This document shows, one piece after another, positions 50,365 to 58,579 of a stretch of DNA of 58,579 bases (its first letter is position 1; the number at the start of each line of letters is the position of its first letter). The stretch is from the NCBI GenBank assembly GCA_017549145.1, contig JAFYVM010000003.1, forward strand, positions 1-58,579, written 5' to 3'. The stretch comes from Bacteroidales bacterium (lineage in GTDB: Bacteria; Bacteroidota; Bacteroidia; Bacteroidales; UBA932). Both the position numbers and the translations under genes were made by a program. The notes below the pieces were generated by a model, which worked only from the letters and a program-made list of their open reading frames with translations, had not been told where the DNA came from and did no database searches.

Positions 50365-51093
50365 TTAATAGATCAGCATATAAGTGAATGCTGCAAGCAG
50401 ACCGCCGAGAATTGGTCCTGCAACAGGAACCCAGCTGTAGTCCCATCCGTTTCCGCCTTTGTTCTTGATAGGCAGCACTGCATGTGCGATACGTGGGGCA
50501 AGGTCTCTTGCCGGATTGATTGCATATCCTGTAGTCGCTCCCAATGACATACCGATTGCGACGATAAGCATAGTCACAGGGAATGCTCCAAGTTCTCCCA
50601 TGCCGACCTCTGGTAGGTTCTCTTTTGTTCCGAGAGCAAGGATAACAAATACCAAAAGCCAAGATGCAAGTGCTTCGCAGAAGAAGTTACGGCCTTTGTT
50701 CATGATAGCTGGCGCTGTGCAGAATACTCCGAGCTTGGTAGCCTGATCATCTGTTGCGTCGAAATGGTCTTTATAGAATATATACACCAGGACAGCGCCC
50801 GCAAATCCTCCAAGCATCTGTGCTGCTATATAAGGCAATACTGCACACCAGTCAAACTGACCGGCAATGGCGAATCCAAGGGTAACTGCTGGGTTGAGAT
50901 GTGCTCCCGAATATGGTCCTGCGATAAAAACGCCGCACATTACTGCGAGTCCCCAGCCTAGTGTGATTACTGCCCATCCAGCTCCCTGAGCCTTGCTCTT
51001 GTTCAGACTTGTAGCACAGCATACGCCGTCGCCAAGGAGGATGAGTACAAGAGTTCCTAGGAACTCGAAGATACATTTGGTCAAGAGTGTCAT
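50365..51093 (-). CDS. glpF: glycerol uptake facilitator (aquaglyceroporin)
   Basis: The 242-residue MIP-family channel has six hydrophobic segments. The two half-helix signatures are NPAVTLG (after AHL) and NPARDLAPR; the Asp after NPAR is the glycerol-facilitator marker. It conducts glycerol across the inner membrane. The gene starts 7 bp after the glpK stop; both form a glycerol uptake and trapping pair. Confidence 0.93.
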   Translation of the reverse strand: MTLLTKCIFEFLGTLVLILLGDGVCCATSLNKSKAQGAGWAVITLGWGLAVMCGVFIAGPYSGAHLNPAVTLGFAIAGQFDWCAVLPYIAAQMLGGFAGAVLVYIFYKDHFDATDDQATKLGVFCTAPAIMNKGRNFFCEALASWLLVFVILALGTKENLPEVGMGELGAFPVTMLIVAIGMSLGATTGYAINPARDLAPRIAHAVLPIKNKGGNGWDYSWVPVAGPILGGLLAAFTYMLIY

Positions 51094-51100
51094 AGTGCTA

Positions 51101-52591
51101 TTATTTATCGGTGAGTGTTCTTCTGATTGCGTCAGCCCAACCTTTCTTAAGGGCTTCTACTGTTTCTGCGTCAGCCTGTGGAGTGAACTCTTTCTCCACG
51201 CCCCACTGGCTCTTGATGTGGTCAATGCTGTCCCAATATCCGACAGCAAGTCCTGCCAGGTAAGCCGCTCCGAGAGCTGTGGTCTCAGTTACCTGAGGTC
51301 TGATGACAGAAGTGCCCAGGATGTCTGCCTGGAACTGCATCATCAAGTTGTTTGCAGTGGCACCTCCGTCCACCTTCAGTTCCTTGAGAGGACAGCCGGC
51401 ATCCTTTTCCATGGCCTGTACTATATCCATAGTCTGGAATGCTATTCCTTCAATTGCAGCGCGTGCTATGTGTCCTGCGGTTGTACCTCTGGTGATGCCG
51501 TATATGCTACCTTTTGCGTACTGGTCCCAATGTGGAGCGCCAAGGCCGGTCAGTGCTGGTACGAAGTAGACTCCGCCGTTGTCAGGTACGCTTGTGGCCA
51601 ATTCTTCTACTTCTTTGGCGCTTCTGATGATTCCAAGTCCATCACGAAGCCACTGAACTACTGAACCAGCTACGAATATACTGCCTTCCAGTGCGTAGTT
51701 GACTGTGTCTCCAATCTTCCATGCAACGGTTGTCAGCAGATTGTTCGATGACATTATCGGTTTCTCACCGCTGTTCATGAGCAGGAAGCAGCCTGTTCCG
51801 TAGGTATTCTTTACTGATCCTGGCTCTGTACACATCTGGCCGAAGAGTGCCGCCTGCTGGTCTCCTGCCATACCTCCAATAGGAACTTCGCATGCTAAGA
51901 TGGTTCCCTTGGTGTATCCATATACCTCACTTGAAGACTTAACTTCTGGCATCATGCTCTCTGGGATATCAAACAACTCTAAAAGCTCTTTGTCCCACTG
52001 AAGGGTGTGGATGTTAAAGAGCATAGTTCTGGATGCGTTGCTGACGTCGGTCACATGAACTTCACCACTTGTAAGCATCCAGACCAGCCATGTGTCGACT
52101 GTTCCGAATCTGAGCTTGCCATCCTGAGCTTTCTGTCTAGCACCTGGTACGTTTTCGAGGATCCAGTTAATCTTGGTTGCGCTGAAATATGCGTCAATGA
52201 TAAGGCCAGTCTTGTTGCGTATGGTCTCTGTGAGGCCATCCTTTTTCTTCAGACTGTCGCAGAACTCTGAGGTTCTTCTGTCCTGCCATACGATGGCGTT
52301 GTATACTGGCTCTCCAGTCTCGGCATCCCATACGATGGTTGTCTCACGCTGGTTGGTGATACCAATCGCTGCGATGTTGTCTCCGTTGATACCGATTGAT
52401 GTAATTGCTTCTGCAATGACAGATGCCTGAGAAGACCAGATCTCCATAGGATTGTGCTCTACCCAGCCTGGCTTAGGAAATATTTGGGTAAACTCTTTCT
52501 GTGAAGTTGCCTTAATCTTTCCCTGGTTATCAAAGATAATCGCTCTGGAACTGCTGGTTCCCTGATCAAGGGCAAGAATGTATTGTTTCAT
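51101..52591 (-). CDS. glpK: glycerol kinase
   Basis: The 496-residue FGGY-family kinase phosphorylates glycerol to sn-glycerol-3-phosphate. Visible are [18 protein letters not shown] (ATP-binding), [22 protein letters not shown], the IVWQDRRTS glycerol site, [10 protein letters not shown] and the C-terminal [18 protein letters not shown]. Length is normal. First gene of the glpK-glpF operon. Confidence 0.95.
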   Translation of the reverse strand: MKQYILALDQGTSSSRAIIFDNQGKIKATSQKEFTQIFPKPGWVEHNPMEIWSSQASVIAEAITSIGINGDNIAAIGITNQRETTIVWDAETGEPVYNAIVWQDRRTSEFCDSLKKKDGLTETIRNKTGLIIDAYFSATKINWILENVPGARQKAQDGKLRFGTVDTWLVWMLTSGEVHVTDVSNASRTMLFNIHTLQWDKELLELFDIPESMMPEVKSSSEVYGYTKGTILACEVPIGGMAGDQQAALFGQMCTEPGSVKNTYGTGCFLLMNSGEKPIMSSNNLLTTVAWKIGDTVNYALEGSIFVAGSVVQWLRDGLGIIRSAKEVEELATSVPDNGGVYFVPALTGLGAPHWDQYAKGSIYGITRGTTAGHIARAAIEGIAFQTMDIVQAMEKDAGCPLKELKVDGGATANNLMMQFQADILGTSVIRPQVTETTALGAAYLAGLAVGYWDSIDHIKSQWGVEKEFTPQADAETVEALKKGWADAIRRTLTDK

Positions 52592-52690
52592 GATATTTAT
52601 GTGGTTAGTCGATTCACCTACAATTTTAATAATTTTATCTCAGGTAGTCAAATATTATAGAATTTCGTGCTAATCCTATGTGTCGGACGT

Positions 52691-55600
52691 TTATTCATGG
52701 GGGTTGTGTGCACCCTTCTTTACTACGATTTTGTCAAATGCTGCAAGCAGTCCAGGCAGAACGAAGATTATGAGCAGGATGGCTGAAAGAGCTCCTACAG
52801 ATATGCTGTGGAGGATCAGGGATATTGTAGGGTCCGTCAATAGCATTGACATGATGTATGGACACAGAATCAATATCAGTCCAGACGTCATGATCGAGTG
52901 GATGGTGTTCTTGTATGACTTGCGGAGAGCCTGCCATATCGGAAGCTTCATTCTCTTCTCGCGATAGTAGTCTGTGAACAAGATTGCGTAATCGATGGTG
53001 GCTCCCATCAGGATGCTCTGCATGACCAGATATGCGAGATAGTTCATTGGCTGTCCTCTCAGACCTCCCACGAAAACGCACACATAGACAGCTGACATTA
53101 CTATAAGAAGCAGGAATACCGGCACAATCATCGATCGGAAAGTCAAAGCTACCGTTATGAAGATGACGATGATTGTGAGCAATGTCACCACCATCATTTC
53201 ATGCGAGAACCCGTCTTTCATCTTCTTGTACATTACAGATTCTCCAATAAGGTAGCATTCTCCATCAAAAGTTTCGTCGCATTTTTCACTCAATCTTTCT
53301 ATGAAGTCAAAGGTTTCCTGTGACTCTGTTTTGTAGTCCGATATGATGGTTGCGATTGAATATCCTTCGCCTCTCAGGTTGCCAAGCCCCTCTGTCATAG
53401 ATTTTTTCATGGCAATAATGCTCTCTTTTGCAGATTCGTCGATGAATCGCTCATACATAGGGTCGTTGAGCATTGTTCCTGTCATGAAATCCATGAGGCC
53501 AGTTATCGACATCTTAAGACTGTCGGTGTCGCTGTTACGGCTTCCGTAGAACATGAACAGCAGGTCTACATCGCTTTGGGATACATTTATTCCAGCTTTG
53601 CGCAAAGTGCTGCCGATTTTTCCTGCAGAATATTTCCTGTTGGAACCGACCATGTCCAACAGAACTTCAACTGGGGTTCTCGTTGTGCGCTTCTCGACCT
53701 TCGGAGTTTCTGTTACAGTAGGGGACTTTATCTCTTTAACTGGCTCCGATACTTCAGGTGCAGGAGTTTCTGTTTTTGTTGTACTATCGGTCTGTGTGAC
53801 AATTTCAACAGGTTGGATTGGTCCGGCAGCTACTGCCGAGTCAATCTGATGCCTTACTTCCGCCAGCTCTTTTTTCTGCTCGTCAGAAATCATTCTTGCG
53901 TAGGCCTTACGCGTAAGGATATTTTTATTGATGTATTGGATAAACTCCTGGGCCGTCATGCCAGATTTTGAACATCCTGCTAATCTGTAGATTATGGATG
54001 CCTGTGATTGATCAAAGCCAAGGAATTCGGCCATCTCGCGCGAGGTCATCCTCTGAGTAGAATTCTCGAATGTAAATCTCGACGCTGGAGTGATTTGTAT
54101 GGTGGTGTCGCGTGAAGTTGGTTCACTGGAAACCGGTGCTTCCGGTTCAGCGACCGATGGGGAAGTGACATCTGCTGGCGTTTCTGTTATGACAGGAGCA
54201 GTATCTTCTATATGTTCTTCTTCCTTCATGAGCTTGTTCATCATATCCTGCATCATCCTGTCAATGTCAAAACCTGCAGCATATTCCGCAGGAAGCTCAT
54301 TTACGAACTTCTCAATATCTGAGAAACTCATCTTTTCGTTCCTTTCCGGATATGCAGCTGCATAATATACGATCCCAAGAAGGTCAGACGACAGCAGGGT
54401 ACTGTCGGTGGATTTTGCTCCTGCTGGAAGCATGGCGCTCATTTCCCTGATGAATCCGATCATCTCGTCAGCCGTGCGTTCCTTCAGCATAATTGACGGG
54501 TAGCTCATCGCATTCACCACATTTGAATCGCTTTTGAGTGAATCGATGAGAGGTATGATCTTCTCCTGCTCATTGGTCCTGTAAAGTAGCACTGTCTGAT
54601 TCTGTGGAGGGAATTCACGTGTGATTTCTGTAGGCCAAGTGTTTGAGAATGAAATCTCTGTGCGTTTTGAGAGGAAGTATGAGGCTACAAAGAATATTGC
54701 AAAAAATACTGCTATGAGCATGCGATGGCGTACTTCGAACTTCGCAAGTTTGTATGTGTGCAGCAGCGGTACTTTTTTTACTGTATTCCTGATGAGTTTG
54801 TCGAAGGCGAGTATAAGTGATGGTAGTACGAAGTAGATGGATACTAGGCTTAGGAATACTCCCTTAGACAGGACAAGGCCCATATCCAGTCCGATTTTGA
54901 AGTCCATGAATGCCAGCATTGACATACCGAGAATCGTGGTCATCGCACTACTGAGGATTGGCGGAGTAGTGTCTGTGAGGGCTTGCGTCATAGCCTCGAC
55001 TTTATCATGATTTCGTTCTCTTATCTGCCTGTATCGATTGGACAATATGATTGAATAATCCATGGACAGAATAAGCTGAAGAATGGCTGCAATGGCGCTT
55101 GTCACCACTGAGACTCCAGGAAGGAATGCATTGCTGCCCATGTTTATTGCCACAGCAATGCCTATTGCAATAAGAAATAATGCAGCCTCGATAAAGGATG
55201 CACACATTATCATCAGGATCAATGTCAACAGTCCGACACAGACGATGGCAATGAATACCATGTTGTCCGGGAGCAGATTCGTTGATGCAGTTTCCACTGT
55301 TACGCTGTCGCCATATCTGCTGCTTATTGACTTTGCCACTTCATCCGGAGATGCGCCCGGGTTCAATGCAAATTGGTAAAGCGTATATCGATCGTTGGAG
55401 CGATTGCCAATCATTGCAGCAATGCCGTCTAATCCCGTCAGTTCCGTAGCAAGAGAATCGTGTACGACCTCATTTGTGAACATGGCACTTACTCCTGCAC
55501 CGTTTATGTCGATACCTCCGAATGAAGACTTCAGGCTGTCCAACCCATGTTTCATCCTGGAATCGTCTGGGAGATAAGTGGTCATGTCTGAGACGACCTT

Positions 55601-55699
55601 GACCTCTGGAAGCATACACACCCCTGCTACTCCTAATGCAATCATCAGGAATAACAGGAGATGCCTATATCTCATAAGAATCCGTGCGATACGTTTCAT
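52691..55699 (-). CDS. MMPL/RND-superfamily membrane protein
   Basis: The 1002-residue protein has two six-helix RND halves. The first half contains HLLLFLMIALGVAGV (TM1), a soluble loop (30-150) and a helix block with SMDYSIILSNRYRQIRE, the MMPL Asp signature. A second soluble region (about 350-770) carries acidic Pro/Ser/Thr-rich linkers and two similar helical units. The last helix block has ATIDYAILFTDYYREKR. Such exporters move lipids or hydrophobic compounds across the inner membrane. The gene starts 5 bp after the M13 peptidase stop. The substrate is unknown. Confidence 0.87.
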   Translation of the reverse strand: MKRIARILMRYRHLLLFLMIALGVAGVCMLPEVKVVSDMTTYLPDDSRMKHGLDSLKSSFGGIDINGAGVSAMFTNEVVHDSLATELTGLDGIAAMIGNRSNDRYTLYQFALNPGASPDEVAKSISSRYGDSVTVETASTNLLPDNMVFIAIVCVGLLTLILMIMCASFIEAALFLIAIGIAVAINMGSNAFLPGVSVVTSAIAAILQLILSMDYSIILSNRYRQIRERNHDKVEAMTQALTDTTPPILSSAMTTILGMSMLAFMDFKIGLDMGLVLSKGVFLSLVSIYFVLPSLILAFDKLIRNTVKKVPLLHTYKLAKFEVRHRMLIAVFFAIFFVASYFLSKRTEISFSNTWPTEITREFPPQNQTVLLYRTNEQEKIIPLIDSLKSDSNVVNAMSYPSIMLKERTADEMIGFIREMSAMLPAGAKSTDSTLLSSDLLGIVYYAAAYPERNEKMSFSDIEKFVNELPAEYAAGFDIDRMMQDMMNKLMKEEEHIEDTAPVITETPADVTSPSVAEPEAPVSSEPTSRDTTIQITPASRFTFENSTQRMTSREMAEFLGFDQSQASIIYRLAGCSKSGMTAQEFIQYINKNILTRKAYARMISDEQKKELAEVRHQIDSAVAAGPIQPVEIVTQTDSTTKTETPAPEVSEPVKEIKSPTVTETPKVEKRTTRTPVEVLLDMVGSNRKYSAGKIGSTLRKAGINVSQSDVDLLFMFYGSRNSDTDSLKMSITGLMDFMTGTMLNDPMYERFIDESAKESIIAMKKSMTEGLGNLRGEGYSIATIISDYKTESQETFDFIERLSEKCDETFDGECYLIGESVMYKKMKDGFSHEMMVVTLLTIIVIFITVALTFRSMIVPVFLLLIVMSAVYVCVFVGGLRGQPMNYLAYLVMQSILMGATIDYAILFTDYYREKRMKLPIWQALRKSYKNTIHSIMTSGLILILCPYIMSMLLTDPTISLILHSISVGALSAILLIIFVLPGLLAAFDKIVVKKGAHNPHE

Positions 55700-55704
55700 C
55701 TGTT

Positions 55705-57738
55705 TTACCAGATAACGACTCTTTCTTCTTCTGGAAGGAGCATTGCTCCGTCCTTTATGTCGAAGGCTTCGTAGAAGGTTGCGATATTGCGGAGGGTTGC
55801 GTTTACGCGGTTCTTGCCGAGGGAGTGAACATCAACCTTGGTCAGACGTGCTGCTTCCTCATCGCGTATATTCTGTCCCCAAATTGTTGCATATGATAAA
55901 TAGAAGCGCTGAGCTGCTGTGAAACCGTCAATAGGTTCTGGTACGCCTGCAGTCTTGAATGAGTTCTGGAGAGCAGTATAAGCTACTCTAAGACCACCCT
56001 GGTCTGCGATGTTTTCTCCAAGGGAAAGAGCGCCGTCTGCCATAAGAGCAGGCTGATCGTCCTTGGCTGGAAGGATCACGATATTGTTGAACTGCTTCAC
56101 AAGGATGTCTGTACGAGCCTTGAACGCCGCAGCATCAGCCTCTGTCCACCAATTTGCCATGTTACCGTCTTTGTCAAACTCACGACCCTGGTCGTCAAAT
56201 CCATGAGTCATCTCATGACCGATAACCACTCCGATAGCACCATAGTTCACTGCGTCATCAGCAGACGAATTGTAGAATGGCGGCTGGAGGATCGCTGCAG
56301 GGAAACAGATCTCGTTGGTTGTCGGATTATAGTATGCATTGACTGTCTGAGGAGACATGAACCATCTCTCGCGATCTACCTCCTTGCCCAAGTCTGCAAG
56401 ATTATCTGCTGTATACCAAGCGCTTGCACGTTTGATGTTCTCCCAATATGAAACCTTAGGATCGATGGTAAGGGTCGAATAATCCTTCCACTTGTCCGGA
56501 TAGCCAATCTTCACAGTGAACGCAGCGAGCTTCTCATGAGCCTTAGCCTTTGTCTCATCCGACATCCATTCAAGGGCATCGATGTGCTGACCGAGCGCAA
56601 CCTGTAGGTTCTCCACCATCTTGGTCATGCGTACCTTGTCGCTTTCTGGAAAATACTTCTTGACATATACCTGACCGATGGCATCCGAGAGCAATCTGTT
56701 AGGCACAGCCATCGCACGTTTCCAACGCGGACGCATCTCCTGCTGGCCTGACATCTGACGTCCGAAGAAATCGAAATTCGCAGCATAGAGCTCATCGCCG
56801 ACGTAACCTGCTGCACTCGCTATTACACTTGCAGCCAGATATGTCTTCACTGTTTCGAGATCCTCGCCATTGTAAAGTGCGATTACAGCCTCAATTACCT
56901 CAGGCTGACCGACTACAACCTTGTCGAACTCGCCGATTCCCATCTGTCTGAAATATACATCCCAGTTGAAGTCAGGGTACTTAGCAAGTAGTTCTGCCTT
57001 TGTCATCGCTGTATAGTTAGCTGTCACATCACGAAGCTGTACATTGCTGCGAAATGACTTTGCCATCTTGGTCTCAAAGGCGAGAACCTTCTCTGCCGCT
57101 GCAGCTGCATCTTGCCAGCCCACTAGAGTGAACGCCTTGGTCAGCCACTGTACATAACCATCGCGAAGTGCCTGGTTCTGTGCGTCAAGATAATAGTCAC
57201 GGTTGCCCATTCCAAGTCCACTCTGCTCAATGTAGAGCACATTCATAGTACTGTTCAGAAGGTCTGCACCTACGCCTGTACTGAATAGTGGATTGCCTGC
57301 ACATGTATGGATGGTTGCAAGTGCGTAAGCAAGATTCTGAAGGTTATCCACAGACATGAGCATGTCGAGATCTGCCTTCAAAGGTGCCACACTTTCTGTG
57401 TTGAGACGCAACGAGTCCATACCCATATTATAAAGGTCTGCAATCTTCTGGTCCACAGTGCCCGGCTTATTCTTAGACTTGGCGATATCAGCAAAGAGGT
57501 CGTTAAGACGAACCTCATTAGTTTCGCGCAATTTGTCAAACGTACCGTAGCGAGCAAATTCAGGCTTTAGCGGATTAGCTGCCTGCCATCCACCGGTAGC
57601 GTACTGGTAAAAGTCATCATTGAGAGCCACGCTCTCGTCAAAGTTACTACGATCGATCGCAGGTACATCTTCTGCCTGCTTCACATTACATCCTGCAATA
57701 AGTGCCATGGTAGAGAATGTTAACACTAATTTTTTCAT
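55705..57738 (-). CDS. M13 family zinc metallopeptidase (neprilysin/PepO-like) lipoprotein
   Basis: The product has about 677 residues. The lipoprotein signal MKKLVLTFSTMALIAGC starts at ATG 57738; an upstream extension to a TTG at 57849 is rejected because it precedes the signal. Peptidase_M13_N spans about 40-420 and the catalytic domain about 480-677. Zinc site HEMTH (His508, Glu509, His512) with GFDDQGREFD, the Glu ligand in ENIADQGG, and substrate-binding NAYYNPTTNE are all present. It cleaves peptides at the outer surface or in the periplasm. The MMPL gene follows after 5 bp. Confidence 0.9.
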   Translation of the reverse strand: MKKLVLTFSTMALIAGCNVKQAEDVPAIDRSNFDESVALNDDFYQYATGGWQAANPLKPEFARYGTFDKLRETNEVRLNDLFADIAKSKNKPGTVDQKIADLYNMGMDSLRLNTESVAPLKADLDMLMSVDNLQNLAYALATIHTCAGNPLFSTGVGADLLNSTMNVLYIEQSGLGMGNRDYYLDAQNQALRDGYVQWLTKAFTLVGWQDAAAAAEKVLAFETKMAKSFRSNVQLRDVTANYTAMTKAELLAKYPDFNWDVYFRQMGIGEFDKVVVGQPEVIEAVIALYNGEDLETVKTYLAASVIASAAGYVGDELYAANFDFFGRQMSGQQEMRPRWKRAMAVPNRLLSDAIGQVYVKKYFPESDKVRMTKMVENLQVALGQHIDALEWMSDETKAKAHEKLAAFTVKIGYPDKWKDYSTLTIDPKVSYWENIKRASAWYTADNLADLGKEVDRERWFMSPQTVNAYYNPTTNEICFPAAILQPPFYNSSADDAVNYGAIGVVIGHEMTHGFDDQGREFDKDGNMANWWTEADAAAFKARTDILVKQFNNIVILPAKDDQPALMADGALSLGENIADQGGLRVAYTALQNSFKTAGVPEPIDGFTAAQRFYLSYATIWGQNIRDEEAARLTKVDVHSLGKNRVNATLRNIATFYEAFDIKDGAMLLPEEERVVIW

Positions 57739-58067
57739 ATGTTTTCTTCTTTTAGATAAATTCATATTTGTCAGTGTAAAGTTATATGATGTTGTATGAA
57801 ATTGCAAGTATTGTGGGTGTGTGCGCTTCCGCCCTAAGGTACGAGTCAAGAGGAATGTAAATATAATTATCTATAATAATATTAATATTACTAATTATAT
57901 ATATAATAATATATGTAGATATTAATATGAAATATATTATGCATATCTATTAATATTTGGCGAAAAACTTCTTGAAATACAATAGGTTACGATGTTTTAG
58001 TTTTAAAATCTGCTCTATACTTTTGCCGCATGAAAAAGTTGAAAATTTACTTTAAGTTATGTGTGAT
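57739..58067. other. AT-rich divergent intergenic region with three TATTAATA palindromes
   Basis: This 329-bp gap separates the divergent M13 and RhuM genes. Positions about 57855-57958 are almost pure A/T and contain the 8-bp palindrome TATTAATA three times (57880-57887, 57920-57927, 57948-57955). Near the right end, TACTTTTG at 58018-58025 is a -7 box for the RhuM gene. A minute frame (ATG 58030, 13 codons) ends in a TGA that overlaps the RhuM ATG as ATGA. I see no other coding potential. Confidence 0.6.
58018..58025 (+). promoter_or_regulatory. -7 promoter box for the RhuM-family gene
   Basis: TACTTTTG matches TAnnTTTG and lies 43 bp before the ATG at 58068. A TTTT-rich stretch around 57995 sits near -33 but is not TTTG. 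Confidence 0.5.
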
Positions 58068-58579
58068 ATGAAGAACGATGTTGTAATTTATCAGTCAGCT
58101 GATGGACTTGTGAAAATTGAGGCGATGATAGATCCCTCTAATGAAACTATCTGGGCTACGCAGAAGGCGATGGCGGAGTTGTTTGGAGTAACAGTACCGA
58201 ATATCTCTTATCATTTTAAGAGAATCTTTACAAGTGGAGAATTAGAACCTGAAATGGTAATTAAAGAAATTTTAATTACCGCACAGAGTGGCGTGAGAGG
58301 CCTTTCTGAGGAGAAAGTTAAGTATTATAATCTGGATGCAATTCTGTCCCTTGGGTATAGAGTTAATTCGGTTCAAGCAACAGCCTTCAGGAAGTGGGCG
58401 ACCTCTGTCTTAAAGCAATATATGCTTAAAGGTTACGCCGTGAATCAGAATGCAGTTTCAGAACAGAAGTATGAAGATCTGAAGCGTGCACTTGGCTTGT
58501 TGGAGAATGTGTTCAGCCAGAATTTCATCATGGCTGAACAACAGGCAAAAGAGCTGTTTGCTGTTGTAAAGGATTACAC
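58068..58579 (+). CDS. RhuM-family protein, partial at right edge (possibly RhuM-Fic)
   Basis: The first 170 residues are in the window. NETIWATQKAMAELFGVTVPNIS is the winged-helix-like start of RhuM proteins, and VKYYNLDAILSLGYRVNS and AFRKWATSVLKQYMLKGY complete the RhuM domain. The region after about residue 135 (LGLLENVFSQNFIMAEQ) resembles the linker of Bacteroidota RhuM-Fic/DOC fusions, which would place an AMPylation-type domain outside the window. RhuM was named as a Salmonella virulence-island gene; its function is unresolved, and it often travels with mobile or defence islands. The start is set by the ATG just after a promoter box. Confidence 0.85.
   Translation, partial: MKNDVVIYQSADGLVKIEAMIDPSNETIWATQKAMAELFGVTVPNISYHFKRIFTSGELEPEMVIKEILITAQSGVRGLSEEKVKYYNLDAILSLGYRVNSVQATAFRKWATSVLKQYMLKGYAVNQNAVSEQKYEDLKRALGLLENVFSQNFIMAEQQAKELFAVVKDY

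Noticed and set aside
50365-52591. glpK/glpF as part of the phosphoglycan system (glycerol from teichoic acids)
   Set aside because: The pair is 8 kb away, on the other strand, with its own terminator; the link would be guesswork.
57739-57849. N-terminal extension of the M13 peptidase from a TTG
   Set aside because: It would bury the lipoprotein signal peptide 37 residues inside the protein.

Overview
The window is chromosomal DNA from a member of the Bacteroidales (phylum Bacteroidota). The evidence is a SusC/SusD pair, fimbrillin-like and BACON-like surface lipoproteins, a GLUG-repeat protein, GH20 and GH92 glycosidases, almost no Shine-Dalgarno sequences, and repeated matches to the Bacteroidota -7 promoter box TAnnTTTG. 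The family or genus cannot be fixed from the sequence alone. I see no rRNA, transposase, prophage, integrase or CRISPR array.

Layout. (1) 1-8.0 kb: the tail of a TPM-domain protein, a double-GNAT protein, a methyltransferase/VanW pair, then a minus-strand group with an esterase lipoprotein, a 1270-residue GLUG-repeat SGNH hydrolase and a TerB/DnaJ co-chaperone. (2) 8.2-16.6 kb, minus strand: metX, fused aspartokinase/homoserine dehydrogenase and O-acetylhomoserine sulfhydrylase, which carry aspartate to homocysteine by direct sulfhydrylation. A M28 peptidase, a small outer-membrane barrel and a calcineurin-type phosphoesterase follow in the same direction. (3) 16.7-19.4 kb: a D-aminoacylase-like amidohydrolase and, convergent to it, a XylR-type AraC regulator. 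(4) 19.5-42.0 kb: the centrepiece, 17 tightly packed plus-strand genes that look like one 22.4-kb polysaccharide utilization locus. It encodes GH20 hexosaminidase, MFS sugar transporter, NagA, NagB, mannonate dehydratase, an SDR oxidoreductase, SusC, SusD, a BACON-like lipoprotein, a 47-residue peptide, four proteins sharing a DUF1566/Lcl-like module (one ends in an SGNH hydrolase and two in phosphodiester glycosidase domains), an S1/P1 nuclease and a SASA esterase. (5) 42-46 kb: a scarred zone with a decayed cyclase gene, a Gre factor, an orphan fragment, a GH92 mannosidase with its own strong promoter, and a truncated YdeI-family gene. (6) 46-58.6 kb: housekeeping and accessory genes (Nudix, phosphoesterase, threonine aldolase, membrane-anchored GNAT, tRNA-Thr, TSCPD protein, a shrunken outer-membrane protein, glpF/glpK, an MMPL-type RND permease, an M13 peptidase) and the start of a RhuM-family gene at the right edge.

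How the main locus may work (inference): surface SusC/D and several lectin-like lipoproteins capture a GlcNAc-containing glycan. Two phosphodiester glycosidases, an S1/P1 enzyme, an SGNH hydrolase and a SASA esterase would remove phosphodiester-linked and ester decorations, and GH20 would free terminal GlcNAc. The MFS carrier would import it for NagA/NagB, and UxuA plus the SDR would process a uronic acid. The combination suggests a phosphorylated, acylated glycan containing GlcNAc and uronic acid, such as a bacterial capsule or a teichoic-acid-like polymer. I do not recognise this locus as a described system.
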